From Micromonospora sp045209745 (lineage in GTDB: Bacteria > Actinomycetota > Actinomycetes > Mycobacteriales > Micromonosporaceae): DNA of 64,000 bases. A model generated the notes under the pieces. That model was not told the DNA's origin, did not search any database, and saw only the letters and a program-made list of their open reading frames with translations. The stretch covers positions 4,898,001 to 4,962,000 of the forward strand of contig NZ_CP109273.1 in the NCBI RefSeq assembly GCF_045209745.1. The letters run 5' to 3'. Position numbers and translations under genes: made by a program. Shown in pieces: positions 1 through 9,902 of this stretch; positions within the stretch are counted from its first letter, which is position 1; every line of letters begins with the position of its first letter.

Positions 1-3000
1 ATGACCCGGCCCGAATTCAGCGGCTACCAACTGGCGATGCAGCGTGCGTACGAGCGGGCCGGGTTCGGGGTGGAGACGGTGAGCCTGTTCGAGGGCCACG
101 GCACCGGCACCTCGGTCGGCGACGCGACCGAGCTGCGAGCGTTGTCGGAGGCACGCCGGGCTGCCGGGGCCACCGGGACGCCGGCCGTGGTCGGCTCGGT
201 CAAGGCGATGATCGGCCACACCAAGGCCGCCGCCGGCGTGGCCGGTCTGATCAGGGCGGCGATGGCCGTGCACCACCAGGTCCTGCCGCCGGCTCTGGGC
301 TGCGGTGATCCCCACGATCTGCTGACCGCACCGGACGCGACGCTCCGGGTGCTGCGTCAGGCCGAGCCGTGGCCGACCACCGGACCGGTCCGTGCCGGTG
401 TGACCGCCATGGGGTTCGGTGGCATCAACACCCACGTGGTGTTGGAGAACACCAAGCGGCGTAACGGATTCGATGTCCGGACCCGGGCCATCGCCACGGC
501 CATCCAGGACCACGAGCTGCTGCTGGTCGACGCGGCGTCGGTCACCGAGCTGTCGGGTCGGCTGCGGGAGCTGGTCGACTTCGTGCCGGTGATCTCGTAC
601 GCCCAGCTCGGCGACCTGGCCGCGAGCCTGCACCAGCGGTTGCGTGACCTACCCTTCCGTGCGGCTGTGGTGGCCAGCTCGCCCGCAGACGCCGTCAGCC
701 GGCTACGCAGCCTGCTGGAGAAGGTCGAGGCCGGCGAGACGACCAGCTTCAGCGCCGACGGACGGACGCTGCTCGGCCACTTCGCCAAGCGCGGACAGAT
801 CGGCTTCCTGTTCCCCGGTCAGGGATCCGGCCAGGGAACCAGCGGCGGCGCGATGCGACGCCGTTTCGCGGAAGCGGACGCGGTGTACGCCAAGGCCGCC
901 CTACCCGTCAGCCGCGACACCGTGGCCACCGAGGTGGCGCAACCGCGGATCGTCACCGGCTCGATCGCCGGCCTGCGGGTCCTGGCTTCGCTCGGGCTGC
1001 ACGGCACGGTCGCCCTCGGCCACAGCCTCGGCGAGCTCTCGGCCCTGCACTGGGCCGGGGCACTGGACGAGGATGCGCTGCTGCGCCTCGCCGCCCAGCG
1101 AGGTCAGGCCATGGGTGAGCACGGCATGACCGGCACGATGGCCAGGATCAGCGCTCCGGCGGTGGAGGTCGACCAGATCATCGACGGTTCGGACGTCGTC
1201 ATCGCCGCCTACAACGGCCCGCAGCAGACGGTCATCGCCGGGCGGGTCGAGGCCGTCGAAGCGGCCTGTGACCGGGCCCGGGCCGCCGGATTCGACGCGG
1301 GCCGGCTGCCCGTGTCGCACGCGTTCCACTCGCCGTTGGTCGCGAAGGCGGCCGGGGTGTTCGGGGCGGCGCTCGACGGCCAGGCCTGGGCGCCGCTGAC
1401 CAATCGGGTGATGTCCTCGGTGACCGGTGAGCTGCTGCCGGCCGACGCGGACCTCACCGGGTTGCTGCGCAACCAGATGACCGATCCGGTGCTGTTCCAG
1501 CAGGCTCTCGCCCTGGTCGGCAAGGAGGTCGACCTTTTGATCGAGGTCGGTCCCGGTCGCGTGCTCACGGGACTCGCCGCGGCGGCCGATCTGCGCGCGG
1601 TGGCCCTGGACACCGACGACGAGTCGCTGACCGGCGTGCTGCGGGTGGTCGGGGCGGCGTTCGTGGTCGGTGCGGCCGAGGTCGACCCGAGCCTGTTCCA
1701 CGGTCGGCTGCTCAAGCCGTTGGAGGTCGGCGCACCGCAGTCGTTCTTCGCCAACCCGTGCGAGGCGGCCCCGTCGCTCGACATCGACATTCCCAGCCAA
1801 CCGGTCGGACCGGCGCCGTCGGTCCAGGCCCAGGCGGACGTGCCGAGGCCGGCAGTCAGCGACGACCCTGCGGGTTCGAGCCTGGAGCTGCTGCGGCGGC
1901 TGGCCGCCGAACGGGCCGAGCTGCCGCTGGAGCTGGTGCGTCCGGACAGCCGGCTGCTCGACGACCTGCACCTGAGCTCCATCACCGTCGGTCAGATCGT
2001 CAACCAGGTCGCGACCCAGCTCGGGGTCCCGGCCGGGCAGACGCCGCCCAACTTCGCCACCTCGACGGTGCGGGAGCTCGCGGACGCCTACGAGGTACTG
2101 GCCCGCAACGCCGAGCCCTTCGACGCGGGCGCGCCGGTGGCGCCCACCGGGGCGGCGCCCTGGGTCCGCCCATGGTCGGTCGACCTGGACGTCACGCCGA
2201 TGCCGCCCCCGGCGGCCAAGGACACCAACGGTGAGTGGCAGGTCTTCGCGCCGGCCGGTCACCCGTTCGCCCGGGATCTGAGCGCCGTCCTGGCCACGGC
2301 CGGGGTGGGCGCGGGCGTGCTGGTCTGCCTGCCACCGGATTGCACCGAGCAGGACCTCGAACTGGCCCTGCGCGGGGCCAAGGTAGTCCTGGCCGGGCCG
2401 TCGAACCGGCGGTTCGTCCTGGTCCAGCACGGCCGGGGCGCGGCGGGACTGGCCAAGACGCTGCACCTGGAGTCGCCGCAGACCCGGGTCACCGTGGTTC
2501 ATCTGGCCGACGCCGATCAGGCGGTGGGGCGGGTGACGGCGGAGACCGCCGTGACAGAGACCTTCGCAGAGGTGTTCTACGACGCGGACGGGACCAGGCG
2601 GACCCCGCGACTTCGGGTGCTGCCCTTCGAACCGGCCCGATCCGTCCCGGCCCTCGCGGCACAGGACGTGCTGCTCGTCACCGGGGGCGGCAAGGGCATC
2701 ACGGCCGAGTGCGCCCTGGCCATGGCCCAGGACAGCGGGGCCAAGCTCGCACTGCTGGGACGATCCGACCCGGCCCACGACGCCGAGCTGTCGGCCAACC
2801 TCCAGCAGATGGCGCAGGCCGGCATCACCGTCGAGTACGCACGGGCCGACGTCACCGACGCCCAGTCGGTCACCCGTGCGGTGGCCACCCTGACCGCAAC
2901 GCTCGGCCCGGTCACCGCGGTGCTGCACGGCGCCGGCCGCAACGAGCCGGCATCGCTGCTCACACTGGAGCCGGAAACCGTCGCCCGTACGCTCGAGCCG

Positions 3001-4824
3001 AAGGTCGGTGGCCTGCGTGCCGTGCTGGCCGCCGTCGACCCGCAACAGGTGCGACTGCTGGTCACCCTGGGCAGCATCATCGGCCGCGCAGGGCTGCCCG
3101 GCGAGGCCCACTACGCCATGGCGAACGAGTGGCTGGACGACGCCACCTCCGAGTTCGGCCGGCGGAACCCGCACTGCCGCACGCTCTGCCTGGAGTGGTC
3201 GGTGTGGTCGGGCGTCGGCATGGGCGAACGGCTGGACGTGGTCGAGAAGCTCGACCGCGACGGGGTGAGCGCCATCCCGCCGGAGCAGGGGATCGCCGTG
3301 CTCCGGCGACTGCTGGCCGACCCGGACAGCCCGAACACCGTGGTGATCAGCGGCCGGACCCATGGCATCGACACGATGCGCTACGAAGCGCCGGAGCTGC
3401 CACTGCTGCGCTTCGTCGACCGACCGTTGGTGCGCTACCACGGGGTCGAGCTGATCTGCGAGGTCGAGCTCAGCTCGGGCACCGACCTCTACCTGGCCGA
3501 TCACCTGCTCGACGGCAACCAGCTCTTCCCGGCGGTGTTCGGCATGGAAGCCATGGCTCAGGTCGCGGCGGCCGTCACCGGTGCGGTCAACGCACCGGTC
3601 GTCGACAACGCCGAGTTCCTCCGGCCGATCGTCGTGCCGGTGCACGGGAGCACCCGGATCCGGATCGCGGCCGTCGTCACCGGCCCGGACACCGTCGAGG
3701 TCGCGTTGCACAGCGAGGAGACCGGCTTCAACGCCGATCACTTCCGGGCCCGCCTGAGCTTCACGCCGACGACCCCGACGGCCGGCGCTCCCGAGCAGAT
3801 CGAGCCCGGTCTGCCCGAGGTTCCGCTGGATCCGGCGACCGACCTCTACGGCCCGGTCCTGTTCCAGGGCCGTCGGTTCCAGCGCCTGCGGACGTACCAT
3901 CTGGCCGCGGCGCGCGAGGTGGACGCCACCGTGGCGGCGGACGCGTCGACCGACTGGTTCGCCTCCTACCTGCCGTCCACGCTGCTGCTCGGCGATCCCG
4001 GTGTGCGGGACGCGATGATGCACGGCAACCAGGTCTGCGTACCCGACGCGACGTTGCTGCCACAGGGAATCGAGCGGATCGTGCCGGCGGGTGCGGCCAT
4101 GTTCGACGCCGACTCGCTCCGGTTCCGGGCCACCGAACGCTCGCGGGACGGGGACACCTACGTCTACGACATCGCGTTGCGCGACGCGGCCGGCACCGTG
4201 GTCGAGCGGTGGGAAGGCCTGCGGCTGCGCGCCGTACGCAAGCAGGACGGCTCGGGACCCTGGCACCCGGTCCTGCTCGGTTGCTACCTGGAGCGGGCGA
4301 TGCAGGACGTGCTGGGGTCGGCGGTTGCGGTCGCGGTCGAACCCGCGCCGGCCGGGCCGGCCCAGTCGACCACCACGGTCGCGGTAGGTCGGGCCCTGGG
4401 TGCGCCGGTCAAGGTCCGCTACGGCAAGGACGGCCAACCTCGGGTCGCCGGGGGGCGGCACGTCTCGGCCAGTTCGGCGGCCGGCCTCGCCCTGTCCGTC
4501 GCTGCTTCGGACCGGGTCGGCTGCGCGCTCGCGCCGGTGACCCACCGGACCGCGCAGGAGTGGGCCGATCACCTCGGCTCACACGCGGAGGTGGCACACC
4601 TGGTCGTCCAGGCCGTCGGGGAACCGCTCGACGCCGCGGCAAGCCGGGTCCAGGCCGCCCTGGACTGCCTGCCCGATGCCGGTGAGTGGCGTCTGATCAC
4701 GACCGAACCGATCGGTTGGGTCGTGCTCGGGTGCGGTGACCGGCGGGTCGCCACCTTTGTCACCCGGATGTCCGGAGGGCAGGACAAGGTTGCCCTGGCC
4801 ATTCTCAGCGGAGGGCGTGAATAG
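1..4824 (+). CDS. pksE: Enediyne iterative type I polyketide synthase PksE, 3' part (5' end outside window)
   Basis: This is the iterative synthase that builds the linear polyene precursor of the enediyne core. The visible 1607 residues start inside the ketosynthase: the EGHGTGT and KAMIGHTKAAAG histidine motifs and a GFGGINTHVVLE end are present, while the active-site Cys lies upstream of the window. The first in-window ATG is therefore not the start. The acyltransferase follows with GHSLGE (Ser about 342), then an ACP with DDLHLSSITVG (Ser about 660), a ketoreductase with VTGGGKGIT (about 893) and a dehydratase with DHLLDG (His about 1168). This order is specific to enediyne PKSs. The last 200 residues look like the usual C-terminal phosphopantetheinyl transferase domain, but the expected acidic metal-binding motif after VGC reads VGCALAPV (about 1506-1513). 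That suggests a weakened domain. The gene is followed directly by the E10 thioesterase. Confidence 0.96.
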   Translation: MTRPEFSGYQLAMQRAYERAGFGVETVSLFEGHGTGTSVGDATELRALSEARRAAGATGTPAVVGSVKAMIGHTKAAAGVAGLIRAAMAVHHQVLPPALGCGDPHDLLTAPDATLRVLRQAEPWPTTGPVRAGVTAMGFGGINTHVVLENTKRRNGFDVRTRAIATAIQDHELLLVDAASVTELSGRLRELVDFVPVISYAQLGDLAASLHQRLRDLPFRAAVVASSPADAVSRLRSLLEKVEAGETTSFSADGRTLLGHFAKRGQIGFLFPGQGSGQGTSGGAMRRRFAEADAVYAKAALPVSRDTVATEVAQPRIVTGSIAGLRVLASLGLHGTVALGHSLGELSALHWAGALDEDALLRLAAQRGQAMGEHGMTGTMARISAPAVEVDQIIDGSDVVIAAYNGPQQTVIAGRVEAVEAACDRARAAGFDAGRLPVSHAFHSPLVAKAAGVFGAALDGQAWAPLTNRVMSSVTGELLPADADLTGLLRNQMTDPVLFQQALALVGKEVDLLIEVGPGRVLTGLAAAADLRAVALDTDDESLTGVLRVVGAAFVVGAAEVDPSLFHGRLLKPLEVGAPQSFFANPCEAAPSLDIDIPSQPVGPAPSVQAQADVPRPAVSDDPAGSSLELLRRLAAERAELPLELVRPDSRLLDDLHLSSITVGQIVNQVATQLGVPAGQTPPNFATSTVRELADAYEVLARNAEPFDAGAPVAPTGAAPWVRPWSVDLDVTPMPPPAAKDTNGEWQVFAPAGHPFARDLSAVLATAGVGAGVLVCLPPDCTEQDLELALRGAKVVLAGPSNRRFVLVQHGRGAAGLAKTLHLESPQTRVTVVHLADADQAVGRVTAETAVTETFAEVFYDADGTRRTPRLRVLPFEPARSVPALAAQDVLLVTGGGKGITAECALAMAQDSGAKLALLGRSDPAHDAELSANLQQMAQAGITVEYARADVTDAQSVTRAVATLTATLGPVTAVLHGAGRNEPASLLTLEPETVARTLEPKVGGLRAVLAAVDPQQVRLLVTLGSIIGRAGLPGEAHYAMANEWLDDATSEFGRRNPHCRTLCLEWSVWSGVGMGERLDVVEKLDRDGVSAIPPEQGIAVLRRLLADPDSPNTVVISGRTHGIDTMRYEAPELPLLRFVDRPLVRYHGVELICEVELSSGTDLYLADHLLDGNQLFPAVFGMEAMAQVAAAVTGAVNAPVVDNAEFLRPIVVPVHGSTRIRIAAVVTGPDTVEVALHSEETGFNADHFRARLSFTPTTPTAGAPEQIEPGLPEVPLDPATDLYGPVLFQGRRFQRLRTYHLAAAREVDATVAADASTDWFASYLPSTLLLGDPGVRDAMMHGNQVCVPDATLLPQGIERIVPAGAAMFDADSLRFRATERSRDGDTYVYDIALRDAAGTVVERWEGLRLRAVRKQDGSGPWHPVLLGCYLERAMQDVLGSAVAVAVEPAPAGPAQSTTTVAVGRALGAPVKVRYGKDGQPRVAGGRHVSASSAAGLALSVAASDRVGCALAPVTHRTAQEWADHLGSHAEVAHLVVQAVGEPLDAAASRVQAALDCLPDAGEWRLITTEPIGWVVLGCGDRRVATFVTRMSGGQDKVALAILSGGRE

Positions 4825-4827
4825 GCG

Positions 4828-5250
4828 ATGAGCAAATACTACGAGTACCGCCACACCGTGGGGTTCGAGGAAACCAACATGGTCGGCAACGTCTACTACG
4901 TCAACTATCTGCGTTGGCAGGGCCGGTGCCGGGAGATGTTCCTCAAGGACCGGGCACCGGCGGTCCTCGAGGATCTTCAGCAGGATCTGAAGTTGTTCAC
5001 CCTCCGGGTCGACTGCGAATTCTTCGCCGAGCTCGCCGCCTTCGACGAGTTGTGCATCCGCATGCGATTGACCGAGCTGGCGCAGACCCAGGTGCAGTTC
5101 GGCTTCGACTACGTGCGGTTGGACGAGAGCGGGGAGACCCTCGTCGCCCGCGGCAGTCAACGAGTCGCCTGCATGCGGGGACCCAACACCCGGACGATTC
5201 CGGCCCGCGTGCCGGAGGCACTGGCCAAGGCCCTGCAGCCCTATGCCTAG
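4828..5250 (+). CDS. E10: Enediyne hot-dog thioesterase (E10/TEBC family)
   Basis: This 140-residue protein matches the SgcE10/CalE7/DynE7 family, the small hot-dog-fold thioesterases that release the polyene from PksE. The N-terminus YYEYRHTVGFEETNMVGNVYY and the following NYLRWQGRCREMFL stretch are typical of the 4-hydroxybenzoyl-CoA thioesterase-like fold in this family. The ATG starts three bases after the pksE stop, with a GGAGG-like site inside the end of pksE, so the two are translationally coupled. The length is normal for the family. Assignment is strong from sequence and position. Confidence 0.95.
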   Translation: MSKYYEYRHTVGFEETNMVGNVYYVNYLRWQGRCREMFLKDRAPAVLEDLQQDLKLFTLRVDCEFFAELAAFDELCIRMRLTELAQTQVQFGFDYVRLDESGETLVARGSQRVACMRGPNTRTIPARVPEALAKALQPYA

Positions 5251-5269
5251 ACGGCCCGCGGAGGCGAAT

Positions 5270-5830
5270 GTGGAAAAGCTCCAACCAGCTCAGGATGTGG
5301 TCCACGAGAGGGCGTCGCTACGCCGTGTGTTCGGCGCTTTCGCTACCGGCGTCACCGTGGTGACAGTGGGTGGAGAAATTGCTCACGGCATGACAGCCAA
5401 CTCCTTCACCGCTGCCTCCCTCGACCCGCCGCTGATTCTGGTCTGTGTCGGGCGGGACGCCCTCATGCACGAGGTCATGGAGCAGCAGCCCGCGTTCGCG
5501 GTGTCGATCCTGGCCGCCGACCAGGCCCAGTTGGCGCGCTACTTCGCCGACAAGCGGCGGCCGGTCGGCCGGGACCAGTTCAACACGGTGTCGTGGTCTC
5601 CCGGGGCCCACAGCGGTGCGCCTCTCATCGACGGGTCGCTGGCCCATCTCGAATGCGAACTGGAGCAACGCCACGAGGCGGGCGACCACACGATCTATGT
5701 CGGTCGGGTGCTGTCATTGTGGCGTCGGCCCGGAGATGACGCACTGCTGTTCCTCAACGGCCAGTTCCTGCGTAGAGACGACCAGCCGGAGCCGGTGCCG
5801 GCCCAGCCGGGGTCGACCGACGCCGCATAG
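5270..5830 (+). CDS. Flavin reductase, HpaC/SgcE6-like
   Basis: This NAD(P)H:flavin oxidoreductase of the flavin-reductase-like FMN-binding family should supply reduced flavin to two-component monooxygenases. The N-terminal FGAFATGVTVVTVGG and the GMTANSFTAASLDPPLILVCV stretch are the family signature. I chose the GTG at 5270 because GGAGG lies five bases upstream; an ATG at 5243 that overlaps the E10 stop is an alternative. In C-1027, SgcE6 serves the monooxygenase SgcC. Here the likely partners are the two acyl-CoA-dehydrogenase-fold flavoproteins at 32.5-33.7 and 43.0-44.2 kb, although that pairing is inference. Confidence 0.88.
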   Translation: MEKLQPAQDVVHERASLRRVFGAFATGVTVVTVGGEIAHGMTANSFTAASLDPPLILVCVGRDALMHEVMEQQPAFAVSILAADQAQLARYFADKRRPVGRDQFNTVSWSPGAHSGAPLIDGSLAHLECELEQRHEAGDHTIYVGRVLSLWRRPGDDALLFLNGQFLRRDDQPEPVPAQPGSTDAA

Positions 5831-6075
5831 GACGGATCTTCACGCCCGGGCGGCCGCAGCCGCCGGGTTGTTCGGAACAATTGTCTCGTCCACGGATCGC
5901 GCGGACCCGGCTCGGCCGTCATGGTGGCCCGCCGGGTCTTCGCGCGTCCGTCCCCAAACCATTGCGCATGTCACGAGAAGACGTGCCGCAGCGCAGAAAT
6001 CAGGATTTCTTCGGCAGGCATTGCTGCCGCCGTTCGGCGTCGGGTGACGCCATTCCGTCGAGATGAGAGGATCCA

Positions 6076-8037
6076 ATGCGATCCAGCCCAGTCGCGGTGG
6101 TCCGCAGACTCGCCCCAGCGCTATTTGTTCTCGTCCTGGCCAGCACGCTGTTCGTGGTGGCCCAGCGGCCCTCGATCTCCGCGGCCCACGAGGCCGCCCT
6201 GGCCTCGCAGTACCGATTCACGGAAGTCCCGATCGCTCTGCCGGCCAACCTGCCGCAGAAGTCCGTCCGGGTGGTCAACCCGCGGTACAAGCACATTCGG
6301 TCGTGGATCTCGTCGGTCGGTGCCGCCATCTCCGTCAACGACCTGGACGGTCGTGGCGTGGCCAACGACCTGTGCCTGGTCGACACGCGCTCCGACGCGG
6401 CCATCGTCACCCCGGCCCCGGTCGGTGGCGACTCCTACCAGCCGTTCGTGCTGGATCCGGCCCCACTGCCGATGAGTGACGTCATCGCACCGATGGGCTG
6501 CGTCCCGGGCGACTACAACGGCGACGGCTGGAACGACCTGCTGGTCTACTACTGGGGTCGTACCCCGGTGGTGTTCCTGCACCGCGGCCAACCGGGCCTG
6601 CTGACCCTGGCCAGTTACCAGCCCACCGAGCTGATCGCGCCGTCGACCGGGCCCGGTGGCACCTACCAGGGCAAGCAGTGGAACACCAACGCCGTGGCGG
6701 TCGCGGACTTCGACGGAGACGGGCACCCCGACATCGGAGTGTTCAACTACTTCCCGGAAAGCGGCGTGCTGGACCCGCACGGGCAGCCCAACGTCCAGAT
6801 GAACCACTCCATGTCGCGGGCCACCAACGCCGGTGGCGCGCACATTCTGCGCTTTACCGGGGCGACCGCGACGTCCGTCTCCTTCGAGGAGGAGCCGGCC
6901 CTCAACCCGCGCTTCGCCTCCGGCTGGACGCTGGGCGCCAGCTCGGCCGATCTGGACGGCGACCTGCTCCCCGAGCTCTACCTCGCCAACGACTTCGGCC
7001 AGGACCGGATGTTCCACAACCGGTCGACACTGGGCGACATCAAGTTCGAGCTGGTGGAGGGCGAGCGGGACGCGCTCACGCCGAAGTCCCTGGTCGTCGG
7101 GCACGACTCGTTCAAGGGCATGTCCATCGAGTTCGGCGACCTGAACGGCAACGGCCAGTTCGACGCGTTCGTCAGCAACATTACCACCGCGTGGGGTCTG
7201 GAGGAGAGCAACCTGACCTGGATCAACACCGAGAGCAGCGCGGCGGGGGCGAAGGCGAAGCTGGACAAGGGCATCGCGCCGTTCCGCAACGAGGCCGCCG
7301 ACCTCGACATGGCCTGGACGGGCTGGGGTTGGGATTCCAAGATGGCCGACTTCAACAACAGCGGTCACCTGTCCGTGGTGCAGGCCTGCGGATTCGTGAA
7401 GGGCACCATCAACCGGTTCAACTGGTTGCAGGAACTGGCCATGAGCAACGACCTGTTGCTGGAGAACCCGGACATGTGGCCCAAGGCCGAGCCGGGTGAC
7501 GACATCGCCGGGCACGAGCCCATGGCGTTCTGGGTACGCGACGGCAGCGGCCGCTACGTGAACGTCAGCGCCGAGCTGGGCCTGGACGTGCCGATCCCGA
7601 CCCGGGGTGTGGCGGTCGCCGACACCGACGGCGACGGCGGGCAGGAGTTCGCCATCGCCCGCCAGTGGGGCCCACCGGCCTTCTACCGCAACGACAGCGC
7701 CGGTCGTGGGGACTACCTGGGCCTGCGCCTCCACCGGCCAGCCAGCAGCGGCGCCGCGGGCGGACCGGTCGGCACCCCGGCGTACGGCGCCAAGGTCCTG
7801 GTGACCACCGCCGACGGCAAACGGCAGATCGCCCAGCTCGACGGTGGCGGCGGCCACTCCGGCAAGCGGAGCTTCGATGTGTTCTTCGGTCTCGGCGACC
7901 AGGGCTCGCAACCGGTGTCGGCCGAGATCAGCTGGCGGGACGTGAACGGGACCGCCCATGTGCAGACGGTTGACCTGGCCGCTGGCTGGCACGACCTGAT
8001 GCTGACCGACCAGGTCAAGGAGGTAGCAGCGAAATGA
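6076..8037 (+). CDS. unbV: Secreted ASPIC/UnbV FG-GAP protein (enediyne E3)
   Basis: This 653-residue protein belongs to the UnbV (E3) family, part of the conserved enediyne PKS cassette. An Arg-rich start and hydrophobic segment (about residues 9-35, ALFVLVLASTLFVV) form a signal peptide or anchor, so the body is probably outside the membrane. FG-GAP-type calcium-loop repeats are visible (DFDGDGHPDIGV, DLDGDLLPELYL, DTDGDGGQEFAI), suggesting a beta-propeller. The C-terminus (AYGAKVLVTTADGKRQIAQL and GGGGHSGKRSFDVFFGLGD) is the ASPIC/UnbV domain. The biochemical role of E3 proteins is not established. The stop overlaps the ATG of unbU (ATGA), so the pair is coupled. A 245-base gap upstream may carry a promoter. 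Confidence 0.95.
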   Translation: MRSSPVAVVRRLAPALFVLVLASTLFVVAQRPSISAAHEAALASQYRFTEVPIALPANLPQKSVRVVNPRYKHIRSWISSVGAAISVNDLDGRGVANDLCLVDTRSDAAIVTPAPVGGDSYQPFVLDPAPLPMSDVIAPMGCVPGDYNGDGWNDLLVYYWGRTPVVFLHRGQPGLLTLASYQPTELIAPSTGPGGTYQGKQWNTNAVAVADFDGDGHPDIGVFNYFPESGVLDPHGQPNVQMNHSMSRATNAGGAHILRFTGATATSVSFEEEPALNPRFASGWTLGASSADLDGDLLPELYLANDFGQDRMFHNRSTLGDIKFELVEGERDALTPKSLVVGHDSFKGMSIEFGDLNGNGQFDAFVSNITTAWGLEESNLTWINTESSAAGAKAKLDKGIAPFRNEAADLDMAWTGWGWDSKMADFNNSGHLSVVQACGFVKGTINRFNWLQELAMSNDLLLENPDMWPKAEPGDDIAGHEPMAFWVRDGSGRYVNVSAELGLDVPIPTRGVAVADTDGDGGQEFAIARQWGPPAFYRNDSAGRGDYLGLRLHRPASSGAAGGPVGTPAYGAKVLVTTADGKRQIAQLDGGGGHSGKRSFDVFFGLGDQGSQPVSAEISWRDVNGTAHVQTVDLAAGWHDLMLTDQVKEVAAK

Positions 8038-9080
8038 CGGCGACGGACAGCGTCGCGACCAGTGACGGACGCGGCCCGAATCATCTCTCCAGCACCACGA
8101 CCCTCCCGTCGCCAGCCAAGGACGTGTCGGTGCCGCCGGCGCTGAAGGCTGCGGCGGACCGGCAGGCCACCAAGCCACCACGGGTGGACCGCCGCGACCC
8201 GCGCTACCTGGCGCTCCGCAACTTCGCCATCTCCATGAGCATCTTCAACATCCTGGGCTACACGGTCCTCGGGTTCGAGCAGCCGTGGGCCTGGCCGTTC
8301 TTCGCGCTGGCCATCGGCCTGGGCCTGGAGATCGTGATCGCGTTGATCGCGGCCTGGGCCACCCGGAGCACACCCGCCTTCGCCGGACACGGAGCCTGGG
8401 GGGTCTTCACCTTCCTCCTACCGGCCTACATCACCACGCTCGCGGTCAACATGCTGCTCTACGCGAACGACCGGTTCTGGCCGATCGCCCTCGCGGTGGT
8501 GATCGGTGTCGGCCAGAAGGCGGTGCTCGTCGCGCCGATCAAGGGGCGGATGCGGCACTTCATGAATCCGTCGAACTTCGGCATCACGATGTGCCTTCTC
8601 CTGTTCACCTGGGTCAACATCGCCCCGCCCTACCACTTCACCGAACACGTGCCCGATGTCTTCCGGATCATCATCCCGGTCGTCCTGCTGACCGCCGGTA
8701 CGGTGCTGAACGCCGTACTGACGAAGAAGGTGCCGCTGATCCTGGGCTGGGTCGGCACGTTCGTCATCCAGGCCCTGGTGCGGCACTGGGTCTGGGACGT
8801 CTCCCTGTGGGCCGCGCTGGTGCCGATGACCGGTGTGGCGTTCCTGCTCTACACCAACTACATGGTGACCGATCCCGGCACCACCCCGAGCAGGCCGCTT
8901 CACCAGTTCATGTTCGGCATGAGTGTCGGTCTCGTGTACGGCGTGCTGATGCAGTTCAACATCGTGTACACCCTCTTCTTCGCGACCACCCTCGTCTGCC
9001 TGGGTCGGGGTGCGTTCTGGTGGCTGAAGTGGTGGCGCGAACGCGGCCAGAAGACGGTCGCCGCCGCGCCGGCGGGCTGA
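8034..9080 (+). CDS. unbU: Enediyne membrane protein UnbU (E4), NqrB/RnfD-like
   Basis: This integral membrane protein of 348 residues is the E4 member of the conserved enediyne cassette. After a roughly 60-residue Pro/Ala-rich cytoplasmic tail there are about eight to ten hydrophobic segments. The NPSNFGITMCLLL motif and the VTDPGTTPSRPLHQ loop are those of the NqrB/RnfD family, where the equivalent region binds flavin. Its function in enediyne formation is unknown. It overlaps unbV by four bases (ATGA), is followed three bases later by the PPTase GTG, and probably acts together with UnbV at the membrane. Confidence 0.94.
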   Translation: MTATDSVATSDGRGPNHLSSTTTLPSPAKDVSVPPALKAAADRQATKPPRVDRRDPRYLALRNFAISMSIFNILGYTVLGFEQPWAWPFFALAIGLGLEIVIALIAAWATRSTPAFAGHGAWGVFTFLLPAYITTLAVNMLLYANDRFWPIALAVVIGVGQKAVLVAPIKGRMRHFMNPSNFGITMCLLLFTWVNIAPPYHFTEHVPDVFRIIIPVVLLTAGTVLNAVLTKKVPLILGWVGTFVIQALVRHWVWDVSLWAALVPMTGVAFLLYTNYMVTDPGTTPSRPLHQFMFGMSVGLVYGVLMQFNIVYTLFFATTLVCLGRGAFWWLKWWRERGQKTVAAAPAG

Positions 9081-9083
9081 CGC

Positions 9084-9878
9084 GTGAGCGCCGCGGTCTC
9101 GGGCGTCGCGACGGACGGGGCGGCCGACGCCATCGATTGTCACGTGTGGTGGATGGACACGACGGATGCTCCCGACTGGTGCGAGGAACTGCTCAGCGAA
9201 CCGGAACGGGCCCGCGCCGACTCCTTCCGACAGGTTCCGGGACGACGACGGTTCGCGGCCGCCACCGCTCTGCTCAAGGTCGCCGTGGCGGGATCGGTGG
9301 GCTGCGATCCCTTCGACGTGAAGCTGCGTCGGGAGTGCCCGGACTGCCGACGGCTGCACGGGCGCCCCGAGGTGGTGGGTGGCACACCGAACGTCTCCCT
9401 GTCGCACAGCGCCGACCTGTTGGCGGTCGCGCTGTGTGCGGACGGGCCGGTCGGGGTGGACGTGGAGCAGGTGAACCCGGATGTCGACATGGACGGCATG
9501 CTGCGATTCGTGTTCGGTGACGCCGAGCGTGGCTTCTTCGACGAGATTCGCGGCAGGCAGGCCCGACTCGAGGCGTTCTTCCAGTGCTGGACCCGCAAGG
9601 AGTCGGTGCTGAAGGCGACCGGTGACGGGCTGCGGATCCCGATGTCGAACGTGACGTTGGAGGCACCAGACGGGCACGTACGACTGGCCGGCTTCACCAA
9701 CCGTCCGGAGCTGGTCGAGGCGACACAGATCGTCGATCTGCAATCCGGACCGGGATACGTCGGGGCGGTCACGGTGTTGTCGACCCGGCCCGTACGGGTC
9801 TGGCAGCTGGACGGGGCCGACGCGTTCACCGCCGCGGCCGAGCTCGTCCGCGACCGGTCACGGATCGCAGTGCGATAG
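9084..9878 (+). CDS. Sfp-type 4'-phosphopantetheinyl transferase
   Basis: This enzyme transfers phosphopantetheine from CoA to carrier-protein serines. The 264 residues carry the complete Sfp-type signatures: NVSLSHSADLLAVAL, GVDVEQVNPDVD (metal-binding Asp and Glu) and FFQCWTRKESVLKATGDGL (WxxKES). The GTG start comes three bases after the unbU stop, so it belongs to the pksE operon, and a hairpin follows the gene. A stand-alone PPTase here is notable because PksE normally carries its own and the one in this PksE looks damaged. It could also activate the five intact NRPS carrier domains in the window. Confidence 0.93.
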   Translation: MSAAVSGVATDGAADAIDCHVWWMDTTDAPDWCEELLSEPERARADSFRQVPGRRRFAAATALLKVAVAGSVGCDPFDVKLRRECPDCRRLHGRPEVVGGTPNVSLSHSADLLAVALCADGPVGVDVEQVNPDVDMDGMLRFVFGDAERGFFDEIRGRQARLEAFFQCWTRKESVLKATGDGLRIPMSNVTLEAPDGHVRLAGFTNRPELVEATQIVDLQSGPGYVGAVTVLSTRPVRVWQLDGADAFTAAAELVRDRSRIAVR

Positions 9879-9902
9879 GGCGGTATTCCCTTCGTACGGG
9901 AC

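Noticed and set aside
901..4572. 1223-residue open frame antisense to pksE
   Set aside because: It mirrors a strongly conserved multidomain PKS on the other strand. Its composition is Arg/Gly/Pro-rich with no family resemblance, as expected of antisense frames in GC-rich DNA.
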